Shown one piece after another: positions 29,738-36,185 of a stretch of 38,524 bases of DNA. The notes under the pieces were generated by a model, which had not been told where the DNA came from, made no database searches, and was given only the letters and a program-made list of their open reading frames with translations. The DNA is from a virus. How positions within the stretch are numbered: position 1 is the first letter of the stretch; each line of letters opens with the position of its first letter. Both the position numbers and the translations under genes were made by a program. The stretch is from IMG/VR virus record IMGVR_UViG_3300044971_000726, positions 1 through 38,524 of that record. One strand, written 5' to 3'.

Positions 29738-30184
29738 ATGTTGGCAGAGATTGCAGCGGCGAATGCGGCCTTCGCAGTAATAAAGGGCGCACTGGCAAAC
29801 GGCAAAGAGCTGCATCAACTCGGCTCACGGGTCTTTGACTACTTTGACAACAAAGCCAAGATTCAGGAGTCAGCCACCAAGAAGGGCGGCGGGTCAGACC
29901 TTGAGGAGTTCATGGCGCTTGAGCAACTCAAGCAGCAAGAAGATGAGCTTCGTGAGCGCATGGTTTACGCTGGCCGTCCGGGCATGTGGAATGACTGGGT
30001 GAAGTTTCAAGCGGCAGCGGCGCGTAAGCGCAGGGAGGCCAAGGAAGCAGCCGCCAAAGAAGCCAAAAGGCGGCAGCAAGAGCTTGAAGACATGGCAGAG
30101 TACATTGCCATCGGTTTGGCCGTAATCGTGCTTGCTGGCCTTCTGGTCGGCGGCTTCATCATATACATGAATCACCTGAGATGA
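29738..30184 (+). CDS. Coiled-coil membrane protein, 148 aa
   Basis: The ATG at 29738 is preferred over an in-frame GTG at 29729 that overlaps the upstream gene; AGGTGATAGGT lies upstream. The N-terminal 40 residues are Ala-rich, a long charged coiled coil follows (SDLEEFMALEQLKQQEDELR; RKRREAKEAAAKEAKRRQQE), and one C-terminal membrane span (YIAIGLAVIVLAGLLVGGFI) anchors it. The layout could serve a lysis-cassette or spanin-like role, but no lipoprotein partner is seen, so it remains unassigned. Its stop overlaps the next ATG (ATGA). Confidence 0.68.
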   Translation: MLAEIAAANAAFAVIKGALANGKELHQLGSRVFDYFDNKAKIQESATKKGGGSDLEEFMALEQLKQQEDELRERMVYAGRPGMWNDWVKFQAAAARKRREAKEAAAKEAKRRQQELEDMAEYIAIGLAVIVLAGLLVGGFIIYMNHLR

Positions 30185-30789
30185 GCGACAAACCAGCGTC
30201 CGTTGTTGATAGGGTGTTGACCTACGTAGACAGCCCGTTTAAGCTGTTCGCCATCCTTGTCATGGGTGTGGTGGCTTTTGCCGGTTACTTCCTGTGGCAG
30301 AACCAAGAGTTCATGCGCGATGCCTACAAGGAGTCCAAGAAGCTGCCGGAGATCAACACCTCAAGGGCTGATGACGCAAGCTCCATGCTGCTTAAGAAGA
30401 CGGGAGCTACGGTGGTGGCGGTATTCAAGGTCAACCCTTTGTTCAATAGCCGGGTGCTGTACCGGGCCTACACGAAGGACGGCCGGGACAAGGCTATTGA
30501 AGACATCGACGTAGGGCTTTTCAGCCAGAACTCGGCCAACAATGCCGATGTGGTCAGGCTGATGACCAACGAGATTCCTTGTGGGGAGTACCGCTACGCG
30601 CAGTCTGAGGTTGGGCTGTGGTACTTGGATAAAGGTGTGGGGTACACCTGCCGGGTGAGTGTGCCCCCAGACTCGCACCGCTTTGTCGGGCAGATTACGG
30701 TGGGCTGGGCGCAGCAGCCTGAGAACATCGACCAAGTAAAATTCATGCTGGAAATCGCCAGCGCCATGTTAACCAAAAGGGGAAATTGA
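30181..30789 (+). CDS. N-terminally anchored membrane protein, 202 aa
   Basis: Opens MSDKPASVVDRVLTYVDSPF and has one membrane span (FKLFAILVMGVVAFAGYFLW), then a soluble domain of about 160 residues with two Cys (EIPCGEYRY; GYTCRVSVP) that could pair in the periplasm. The later segment KTGATVVAVFKVNPLFNS, VLYRAYTKDGRDKAIE, FVGQITVGW suggests an alpha/beta domain of GAF-like type, though that is weak. It is coupled at both ends by overlapping stop/start codons. Proteins of this shape are frequent next to holins of environmental phages. Confidence 0.68.
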   Translation: MSDKPASVVDRVLTYVDSPFKLFAILVMGVVAFAGYFLWQNQEFMRDAYKESKKLPEINTSRADDASSMLLKKTGATVVAVFKVNPLFNSRVLYRAYTKDGRDKAIEDIDVGLFSQNSANNADVVRLMTNEIPCGEYRYAQSEVGLWYLDKGVGYTCRVSVPPDSHRFVGQITVGWAQQPENIDQVKFMLEIASAMLTKRGN

Positions 30790-31313
30790 TGCTTTCACTG
30801 TTTTCAACACTCGGGGGTCTACTGATCTCCGGCCTGCCCAAGCTGCTGGAGTATTTCCAAAATAAGGCCGACCAAGCGCATGAGCTGCGGCTGGCCCAAG
30901 TCCAGACCGAGCGCGAGCTGCAACTGGCCGCTGCTGGCTTTGCGGCCCAAGCCCGTGTCGAGGAAATCCGCACTGAGCAAGTCGCCATGCAAACCCAAGC
31001 GCAGATGGCCGAGGCTGAAGCCGAGATGGTCAAGGGCGCTCAGGACCACGATAAGGCCGTGCTCGCCAAGGCATCCACATGGGTTGCCAGCTACGTGGGC
31101 ACTGTGCGCCCCACAGTGACGTACATCTTCGTTCTGGAGCTTGTGGCAATCAACGCCTTCATGGCTTGGTACTTGTGGAACCACCCCGGTTTGATCACCA
31201 GCATTGATGATGTGGTCCGCTACTCCGACATCATCTTCAGCTCTGACGAAATGGCTATGCTGGGCGGCATACTAGGGTTTTGGTTTGGGTCGCGCACTTG
31301 GAGCAAGAAGTGA
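30789..31313 (+). CDS. Holin, 3-TM type, 174 aa
   Basis: Likely makes membrane holes for lysozyme release. An N-terminal hydrophobic segment (SLFSTLGGLLISGLPKLLEY) is followed by a long charged coiled coil (about 20-85, Gln/Glu/Ala-rich) and two C-terminal spans (VTYIFVLELVAINAFMAWYL; GGILGFWFGSRTW). This fits the '3TM holin' (PF11351-like) plan. ATG at 30789 overlaps the previous stop (TGATG). It lies directly before the endolysin, and its own stop overlaps the lysozyme start. A TTG three bases upstream is in frame but not needed. Confidence 0.82.
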   Translation: MLSLFSTLGGLLISGLPKLLEYFQNKADQAHELRLAQVQTERELQLAAAGFAAQARVEEIRTEQVAMQTQAQMAEAEAEMVKGAQDHDKAVLAKASTWVASYVGTVRPTVTYIFVLELVAINAFMAWYLWNHPGLITSIDDVVRYSDIIFSSDEMAMLGGILGFWFGSRTWSKK

Positions 31314-31816
31314 AGCTGAGCAAGGCAGGTGAAGACCTGATGCATCGGTTCGAGGGCAAGCGCTCTCGGCCCTACCTTTGCCCAGCGCACATCTGGACGA
31401 TTGGCTACGGCCACGTCCTGTACCAAGAGCAGATCAGACTCCCCGTGGTGCGCGTTGAAGGCAAGGACGTGCCCATGATCCGCAAAGAGATGCCGCTGAA
31501 ACCGGAGGACAACCGTGTTTGGACGAAAGAAGAGATTGATGAACTATTCCGTGTGGACGTCGAGACTTTTGAACGCGGTGTTCTTCGACTTGTTCCCGGC
31601 GCTGCTGGCCGTCAAGGCGCTTTTGACGCTCTGGTATCTATTTCCTTCAATTTTGGATTAGGCAACTTGCAGCGCAGCACTATCCGCATGAAGGCCAACC
31701 GGGGTGATTGGGAAGGCGCAGCCGCAGCATTCCGCATGTGGACCAAGGGCGGCGGCAAGGTGCTGCCAGGTCTGGTTAGGCGTCGAGAGGCTGAGATCGC
31801 GCTGTTTCTGTCCTAA
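31310..31816 (+). CDS. Endolysin, GH24 lysozyme, 168 aa
   Basis: Muramidase that cuts peptidoglycan. The catalytic set has the T4-like spacing: Glu15, eight residues, Cys24, five residues, Thr30, then IGYGH, the version with Cys in place of Asp found in several lysozymes. The later FDALVSISFNFGLGNLQRST and VLPGLVRRREAEIALFL are GH24 hallmarks. GTG at 31310 is chosen because GGAG lies seven bases upstream and it gives a normal N-terminus. No signal peptide or SAR segment is seen, so it depends on the holin. Its 3' end overlaps a minus-strand gene by 41 bases. Confidence 0.9.
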   Translation: MKLSKAGEDLMHRFEGKRSRPYLCPAHIWTIGYGHVLYQEQIRLPVVRVEGKDVPMIRKEMPLKPEDNRVWTKEEIDELFRVDVETFERGVLRLVPGAAGRQGAFDALVSISFNFGLGNLQRSTIRMKANRGDWEGAAAAFRMWTKGGGKVLPGLVRRREAEIALFLS

Positions 31817-31946
31817 CCCTCACACGCTCTTCGGTTGAAAAGCGGTGCAAGTTGGCGCACTCATAACGGCGCGTTACCACACCATCGGTCTTACGGGTGC
31901 GTGTCTCAAGCACTTCAGCCCATGTTTTGCATTGCGGGCATTTCAT
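31776..31946 (-). CDS. Stand-alone NrdR-like zinc ribbon, 56 aa
   Basis: MKCPQCKTWAEVLETRTRKT, then DGVVTRRYECANLHRFSTEE, follows the zinc-ribbon half of the NrdR repressor (CPxC, DG..RRR.EC, RFTT.E). The ligand set is Cys3, Cys6, Cys30 and His34, so the fourth position appears to be His. The ATP-cone domain of NrdR is missing. The ATG overlaps the previous stop (ATGA 31943-31946). It is the last gene of the minus-strand operon and reads 41 bases into the lysozyme gene on the other strand. It may be a small DNA-binding regulator (inference). Confidence 0.75.
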   Translation of the reverse strand: MKCPQCKTWAEVLETRTRKTDGVVTRRYECANLHRFSTEERVRVRTETARSQPLDA

Positions 31947-32164
31947 AGCTCATGCTTGTTTAGTTGCGGCTTAATCTTGGGGTGGGCGCGGCTGTGGATG
32001 CTGAACTGTTTGTAGGCCACGACGTTTTCTTCTCTGGAGAGGTTGTCGTAAGTCTGGACGGCTTTTGCCCGGAACGCTATGTCCTTGACGAACATGCTGG
32101 GGCGCGGGTTACTGGCCCAGTGGAATGGGCTATCGGGGTGGCATTTGCAGGTTTGTCGTTTCAT
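31943..32164 (-). CDS. Small Cys/His protein, 73 aa
   Basis: ATG at 32164 with a very good GGAGG site seven bases upstream, and overlapping the previous stop as ATGA. The N-terminus MKRQTCKCHPDSPFHWASNP carries CKCH, and the rest is basic (RAKAVQTYDNLSREENVVAY, HSRAHPKIKPQL). It could bind one metal ion. No family recognised. It overlaps the zinc-ribbon gene by four bases. Confidence 0.7.
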   Translation of the reverse strand: MKRQTCKCHPDSPFHWASNPRPSMFVKDIAFRAKAVQTYDNLSREENVVAYKQFSIHSRAHPKIKPQLNKHEL

Positions 32165-32316
32165 GGCTTTTCCTCCAAAACAATCTTCCCAAGCACTTCC
32201 ATTGATGTGTGCAGCTCTTCATGCAGGTAATCAGGCAGCGGGTTCTTCGTGCTGAATGCCCACGACTCCAGCGCGGACAGCAGCTTGATTGCTGCGAGGG
32301 CTTCTTCTTTGGTCAT
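32161..32316 (-). CDS. Small helical protein, 51 aa
   Basis: The ATG at 32316 (GGAG eight bases upstream) overlaps the stop of the 25-aa gene as ATGA; the long frame upstream of it overlaps other genes and is rejected. MTKEEALAAIKLLSALESWA, then FSTKNPLPDYLHEELHTSME, is a two-helix pattern. No family recognised. Confidence 0.68.
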   Translation of the reverse strand: MTKEEALAAIKLLSALESWAFSTKNPLPDYLHEELHTSMEVLGKIVLEEKP

Positions 32317-32390
32317 TTCCGTTTGCTCCAAAACGCCCACACGTACACGGCAGTGTGAGCAATGCCGATCAGGTACATCCACCAAGTCAT
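32313..32390 (-). CDS. Membrane microprotein, 25 aa
   Basis: MTWWMYLIGIAHTAVYVWAF then WSKRK: one membrane helix and a basic tail, which predicts the C-terminus in the cytoplasm. Both ends are coupled by ATGA, and AAGGGGG lies five bases before the ATG. The excellent ribosome site on so short a frame is the main reason to believe it. Confidence 0.65.
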   Translation of the reverse strand: MTWWMYLIGIAHTAVYVWAFWSKRK

Positions 32391-32614
32391 GTGTTCCCCC
32401 TTGCTCGGATGGCGGCGGCGCATCGTTTTGCCTCCATATCTTCGCGGTTGTTATCGCCCATGTACCGTTTATCACACGCCTTTGCACACGCCTCACGCTC
32501 ATCAGCACGGACAAGGGCTTCAAAGGCTTTCAACTTTTCAAGGTTGATTGGCTCACCCGTCACAAAGTCATAGGGCATCTTGACTTCACGGGCCATGTCT
32601 ATCGTTGTTTTCAT
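32387..32614 (-). CDS. Small Cys/charged protein, 75 aa
   Basis: ATG at 32614 is preferred over an upstream start because GGAGG is six bases away and it overlaps the upstream stop (ATGA). The C-terminal half (LVRADEREACAKACDKRYMG, MEAKRCAAAIRAR) has three Cys and a helical charged pattern frequent in small phage proteins of proteobacterial hosts. Function unknown. Confidence 0.7.
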   Translation of the reverse strand: MKTTIDMAREVKMPYDFVTGEPINLEKLKAFEALVRADEREACAKACDKRYMGDNNREDMEAKRCAAAIRARGNT

Positions 32615-32784
32615 TTGATCCTCCGCACCACATTTACCCACTCGGGTTCTTTATTGACCACTGGCGGGGGCGTGATCTTCTCGCTGGGCGGTGTCCAGCC
32701 GTACTTGCGCCACAGCGCCTGCACATCGGAGCCGCTGCTCCATTTAAAGTCTGGGTGTCCTACTGGAATCCACGGTATTGTCAT
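32611..32784 (-). CDS. Hypothetical protein, 57 aa
   Basis: MTIPWIPVGHPDFKWSSGSD, then VQALWRKYGWTPPSEKI: Trp/Pro-rich, with the segment VQALWRKYGWTPPSE common in small phage proteins. ATG at 32784 with AAAGAG eight bases upstream; the stop overlaps the next ATG (ATGA). The start lies within the 3' end of the upstream gene (41-base overlap). Confidence 0.65.
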   Translation of the reverse strand: MTIPWIPVGHPDFKWSSGSDVQALWRKYGWTPPSEKITPPPVVNKEPEWVNVVRRIK

Positions 32785-32944
32785 GATTTGCTCTTTCGAT
32801 TACTAAGTGCCGGTAGGCACGGATCGCTGTCTTCAAGTCCTCTTGCAGACTCTCGATCAGCTCGTCTTGCTCAGACAACCGCTTGGCGGCGTCTTGGGCA
32901 AACTTGGCCAGGTTGTGCGCTTCCCACGCCTCAAACCTGTTCAT
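32744..32944 (-). CDS. Coiled-coil small protein, 66 aa
   Basis: MNRFEAWEAHNLAKFAQDAA, then KRLSEQDELIESLQEDLKTA: helical, heptad-like, with a charged Arg-rich end. The ATG at 32944 overlaps the upstream stop as ATGA; no independent ribosome site is clear, so it is probably translated by coupling. The last 13 codons overlap the next gene in another frame. Confidence 0.6.
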   Translation of the reverse strand: MNRFEAWEAHNLAKFAQDAAKRLSEQDELIESLQEDLKTAIRAYRHLVIERANHDNTVDSSRTPRL

Positions 32945-33132
32945 GATTTGGTGGCCAGCGCCATCAGCTCGGCCCTCTCTCTGGCCACACGCAGCGTGTT
33001 GTAGCGCTGGTGCAGGCGCTCGATCACCTTGACGCGGCGAGGGCCAGCCATCTCAGAGTCCAGCAGCGCCTTGACGTCGGTCTCTGGCAGCAGTGCCAGC
33101 ACTTCATTAAGTTTTCGCCAGGTGTAGCTCAA
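32941..33132 (-). CDS. Hypothetical phage protein, about 63 aa (TTG start)
   Basis: No ATG or GTG gives a sensible N-terminus. TTG at 33132 has GGAG seven bases upstream and yields MSYTWRKLNEVLALLPETDV; another TTG at 33153 would add seven residues. The middle (GPRRVKVIERLHQRYNTLRV) is a basic helix of a kind often seen in small phage proteins. It overlaps the upstream gene by 26 bases and the next ATG by four. Confidence 0.62.
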   Translation of the reverse strand: MSYTWRKLNEVLALLPETDVKALLDSEMAGPRRVKVIERLHQRYNTLRVARERAELMALATKS

Positions 33133-33268
33133 TTTTCTTCTCCAGTTGTTCAATCAGTTTGGTCGTGCGGTCGTGTGTGCGCTGGGCTGCGTTGAGCTGG
33201 CGCGTCTTGTGCCGCAGCTCAGACTTGGCCGCGCGCAGCTTGGCTTTCCATTGGTCAATTCGTTTCAT
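33107..33268 (-). CDS. Basic coiled-coil protein, 53 aa
   Basis: The ATG at 33268 overlaps the SNF2 helicase stop (ATGA) with GGAGG seven bases upstream. Sequence MKRIDQWKAKLRAAKSELRH followed by DRTTKLIEQLEKKIELHLAK: one long charged helix, very basic. It may be a structural partner of the helicase (inference) or a small DNA-binding protein. No family recognised. Confidence 0.65.
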   Translation of the reverse strand: MKRIDQWKAKLRAAKSELRHKTRQLNAAQRTHDRTTKLIEQLEKKIELHLAKT

Positions 33269-34554
33269 TTAAGTGCCTCCAAGGCGATTTGAGAAAGAGA
33301 AAACTTGTCATGCAGCGCGCCCCAGATTTTGTGATCGACAGTAGCGTCGGTCAGAAATACGTAGCACCACACGTCATGCCGCTGGCCGCTACGATGCAAG
33401 CGCCCGACGGTCTGCTCATACAGTTCAAGCGACCAGGGCAGGGACAAGAAGACGATGTGCCGCCCTCCGTGCTGGAGGTTGAGGCCGTGGCCTGCTGACT
33501 TCGGGTGGACGGCAAGCAAGGCGACCTCACCTCGGTTCCAGCGCTCGATGGCGTCGTCATCATTGAGTGTGACAACCCATTTAAACCGTCGCTTAATTTC
33601 GGCAAGTTCTTCTTGGTATTGGTAAACCAGTAGGGTGTTGGCATGTTGGTTCTCATCAAGCAGTTCTTCAAGGCGGTCAAACTTGTGGGGCGACAACCAG
33701 ATCGGGCCGTTGTCGGAGTACAGGAAACCAGACGACATCTGCTGGAGCTTTTGCGTAACGACAGCAGCGTTGATTGCCACCACGTCGTCCAGCACGAAGT
33801 CCTTCTTCATCTTGTTGTAGCCGGTCATGTCCATCTTGCAGGCCACTTCGACCGTGTGCAGGGGCGGCAGCTTGTCCTTGTACTCGCCAGGCTCCAGCAC
33901 AAACGTCGCGGGCTTGATGCGCTGCATGACCAGCTCCAGTGAGCCTTTACGTGGCTCCCACTCGCCGAAGTCTTTGTTGACCAGCGTGAAGTACTGCTGC
34001 ATGAACGCGCCTTTGGCGCGGCCCAGCAGCGTCTGGTCCACGATCTTGCACTGGCCGAAGACGTCTTCCAAGCCGTTACTAGTGAACGAGCCAGTCAAGC
34101 CCCAGCGCACGGTGATCGGGTCCATGACCTTGAACAGCGCCTTGAACCGGGTGCCGGACGGGTTCTTGAGCTTGGTCAGCTCATCAAACACGATCGCGTC
34201 AAAGTCTAGCTTCTGCTCGGCCAGCCACTGGATGTTGTCGTAGTTGGTCACCACGATGCGGGCGTTGCTCTTGAGCGCGGTCATTCGTTCCTTTGGCGTG
34301 CCCACGGCGACGGCCAGCGAGGCCATCGGCGCCCACTTGGGCTGCTCGACTGGCCACACGTCGGTGCACACACGCTTGGGGGCCAGCACGAGGAAGCGCT
34401 TGACGTGGTCGTCGCGCAGCATCTCCCACATGGCCGTCAGCGTGATGGCTGTCTTGCCAGCACCAACCGGTGCCAGGATCATGGCGCGGTCGTGCTCATA
34501 CAAGAAGTCAGCCGCTGTGTCTTGATAGTCACGCAGTTTCACGCAGCCACCCAT
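33265..34554 (-). CDS. SNF2-type DEAD/DEAH helicase, 429 aa
   Basis: Superfamily 2 helicase or translocase used in phage replication/recombination. Walker A is APVGAGKT near residue 32, motif II is FDELTKLK (DELT in place of DEAH), motif III lies in GLTGSFTSN, and motifs V and VI in SAGHGLNLQHG and EQTVGRLHRSGQRHDVWCY. The length is short for SNF2 proteins but usual for the phage version. ATG at 34554 overlaps the VRR-NUC gene by 26 bases; a GTG at 34542 giving MKLRDYQ is an equally good start. The gene pair VRR-NUC/SNF2 is a known phage replication neighbourhood. Confidence 0.9.
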   Translation of the reverse strand: MGGCVKLRDYQDTAADFLYEHDRAMILAPVGAGKTAITLTAMWEMLRDDHVKRFLVLAPKRVCTDVWPVEQPKWAPMASLAVAVGTPKERMTALKSNARIVVTNYDNIQWLAEQKLDFDAIVFDELTKLKNPSGTRFKALFKVMDPITVRWGLTGSFTSNGLEDVFGQCKIVDQTLLGRAKGAFMQQYFTLVNKDFGEWEPRKGSLELVMQRIKPATFVLEPGEYKDKLPPLHTVEVACKMDMTGYNKMKKDFVLDDVVAINAAVVTQKLQQMSSGFLYSDNGPIWLSPHKFDRLEELLDENQHANTLLVYQYQEELAEIKRRFKWVVTLNDDDAIERWNRGEVALLAVHPKSAGHGLNLQHGGRHIVFLSLPWSLELYEQTVGRLHRSGQRHDVWCYVFLTDATVDHKIWGALHDKFSLSQIALEALK

Positions 34555-34804
34555 CTATTTGATCTTTGTTCCATAAACAAACGTATTTCTGATTCATCTT
34601 GGCCATGTCACTGGCGAAGACCTTCTGCAACTCGGACAGCCTGCCGCCCTCGGTCTTGACCTCTACGAACCACGTCTGGCCGTTGGGCAGACACACGATC
34701 CGGTCGGCCACGCCGCGATGCGCAGGGCTAGTGAACTTGTACGCCCGCCCGCCCAGCTCTTTGACGCGCTTAACGAGGTAGGCTTCGATTTGTTTTTCTA
34801 ACAT
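34529..34804 (-). CDS. VRR-NUC domain nuclease, 91 aa
   Basis: Stand-alone VRR-NUC nuclease of the PD-(D/E)XK fold, likely a structure-specific or Holliday-junction-like nuclease. HRGVADRIVCLPNG supplies the Asp and TWFVEVKTEGGRLSELQ the E-x-K plus Gln, the family signature. ATG at 34804 (MLEKQIEAYLVKRVKELGG) is preferred; the frame extends 11 codons further upstream from a GTG without a ribosome site. It opens the minus-strand operon and is divergent from the small gene at 34901. Confidence 0.88.
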   Translation of the reverse strand: MLEKQIEAYLVKRVKELGGRAYKFTSPAHRGVADRIVCLPNGQTWFVEVKTEGGRLSELQKVFASDMAKMNQKYVCLWNKDQIDGWLRETA

Positions 34805-34811
34805 AGCCGCA

Positions 34812-34839
34812 ATAATACATGAAAAAAAGATTTGCACAA
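34812..34839 (-). promoter_or_regulatory. Candidate promoter for the VRR-NUC operon
   Basis: On the minus strand TTGTGC (34839-34834), 16 bases, then TATTAT (34817-34812), with TG one base before the hexamer. Predicted transcription start is near 34805, so the mRNA would be almost leaderless at the ATG of 34804. It overlaps the plus-strand promoter in the same DNA. The match is by eye and may be chance. Confidence 0.4.
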
Positions 34840-34860
34840 CAATTTTTCTTGTGTTAAGAT
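34832..34860 (+). promoter_or_regulatory. Candidate promoter for the plus-strand replication genes
   Basis: TTGCAC (34832-34837), 17-base spacer, TAAGAT (34855-34860) preceded by TGT, an extended -10. It would start transcripts about 35 bases before the ATG at 34901, feeding the DUF2800, ssDNA-binding, polymerase and primase genes. It fits a host sigma-70 type early promoter. Confidence 0.55.
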
Positions 34861-34900
34861 CGCATCACCCAATTTCGGGTAGACACTACAGGACAGTAAA

Positions 34901-35065
34901 ATGAAAGTTGAACTCACCCGCGCCGAGATCGAGCGCATCATCTTGGCTCACCTCAACGGCCTTATCCCCAACCAAAACTTCAACACTGTTGAAGGTGCCA
35001 GCTACCGCGATCTGCCTAGCAGTATTGTTGTATCTAGTAAGGTAGAAGAAAATGCAGCACAGTAA
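34901..35065 (+). CDS. Small hypothetical protein, 54 aa
   Basis: ATG at 34901 with AGGA eight bases upstream. MKVELTRAEIERIILAHLNG then LIPNQNFNTVEGASYRDLPS: an N-terminal helix and a beta-like middle, a pattern common in the first gene of phage replication operons. It overlaps the next gene by 14 bases in another frame, so translation may be coupled. Function unknown. Confidence 0.7.
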   Translation: MKVELTRAEIERIILAHLNGLIPNQNFNTVEGASYRDLPSSIVVSSKVEENAAQ

Positions 35066-36176
35066 CATCGTAGGCGGCTCGACCGCCAAGCGCGTCATCA
35101 ACTGCCCTGGCAGTGTGGCGCTTGTCAACAAGATGCCGCCCAAGCCATCCAGCGAACACGCTGACCGTGGCACGTTGCTGCATGATGCAATCGCTTTCAT
35201 TTTGGAGGACCAAAGCGTTGACGTGATTGGCCGCACATACGAAGGCCAAGTCCTGACACAAGAACTCTACGACGAAAAGATCATGGTAGCGCTGGCGCTG
35301 CTGGATGAAGTAGACCCCGACAAGGAGATGCTGTATGAAGTCGAAACCCGTGTTGGCTTCGGCGACTTACTGCCTGGCGTGTTTGGGTCTACTGACCTTG
35401 TGGGGCGAATTGGAAACCGCGCTGTGGTTTTGGATTGGAAGTTTGGTGATGGCGTTGTGGTTGATGCTGAGGAAAATGCTCAGTTAATGTTCTACGCCGC
35501 CGCCAGTATGCGTACCCCAGAGGCAGCATGGGCGTTTGAGGGCGCAACGGAGATTGAATGCGTCATCATTCAGCCGCCCATGATCAAGCGCTGGGTGACC
35601 ACCAAGGAGCGCATCGCGCAGTTCGAGCAAGAGCTGGTCAAAGCCGTCAAACAAGCTCAGTCGGCTGACGCTATTTTGAAATCTGGCGACCACTGCCGTT
35701 GGTGCGCAGGCAAGCCTATCTGCCCCAAGATGACCGGCGCTGTGGACCGCGCCCTGCAAGTGCAACTGAAAGAAATAGACGTTGACATGCTGGGCCGATA
35801 CCTGAAGAATGCAGACCTTCTTGAGGACTGGATCAAAGACCTTCGCGGCTTGGCGCTCCAGTTGCTTGAGAAGGATTTGCCTGTGCCCGGCTACAAGTTG
35901 GTCGCCAAGCGCGGCGCTCGCCAGTGGACCAACGAAACAAAAGCGCTTGAGGCGCTGCACGACTTGGGTGTCCCCCGAGCCGAGCTGCTCAAGCCGGAAG
36001 AATTACTCAGCCCTGCTCAGATGGAGAAGGTGCTGAAAAAGCGCAAGATGGCACTGCCCGACGATCTCGTCGTGTCGGTGTCGTCAGGCACAACACTGGC
36101 AAGCGAGGATGACCCCCGCCCATCAGTGTTGCAAATCGGAGCGCAGTTATCTGCTGCTCTTTCTAAACTTCAGTAA
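35052..36176 (+). CDS. DUF2800-like RecB-type nuclease, 374 aa
   Basis: Predicted PD-(D/E)XK exonuclease with an iron-sulphur cluster, of the kind paired with phage recombination systems. Near the N-terminus NCPGSVALVNKM gives the first Cys and the entry to a helical domain. The nuclease core lies around FGSTDLVGRIGNRAVVLDWK (Asp, then DWK as D-x-K), followed by MFYAAASMRTPEA. Three further Cys in HCRWCAGKPICPKM make the CX2CX5C set of AddB/Cas4-type clusters. The C-terminal third is helical with a Lys-rich end. ATG at 35052. The family name follows from pattern and position. Confidence 0.85.
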   Translation: MQHSNIVGGSTAKRVINCPGSVALVNKMPPKPSSEHADRGTLLHDAIAFILEDQSVDVIGRTYEGQVLTQELYDEKIMVALALLDEVDPDKEMLYEVETRVGFGDLLPGVFGSTDLVGRIGNRAVVLDWKFGDGVVVDAEENAQLMFYAAASMRTPEAAWAFEGATEIECVIIQPPMIKRWVTTKERIAQFEQELVKAVKQAQSADAILKSGDHCRWCAGKPICPKMTGAVDRALQVQLKEIDVDMLGRYLKNADLLEDWIKDLRGLALQLLEKDLPVPGYKLVAKRGARQWTNETKALEALHDLGVPRAELLKPEELLSPAQMEKVLKKRKMALPDDLVVSVSSGTTLASEDDPRPSVLQIGAQLSAALSKLQ

Positions 36177-36185
36177 AGGACAATC

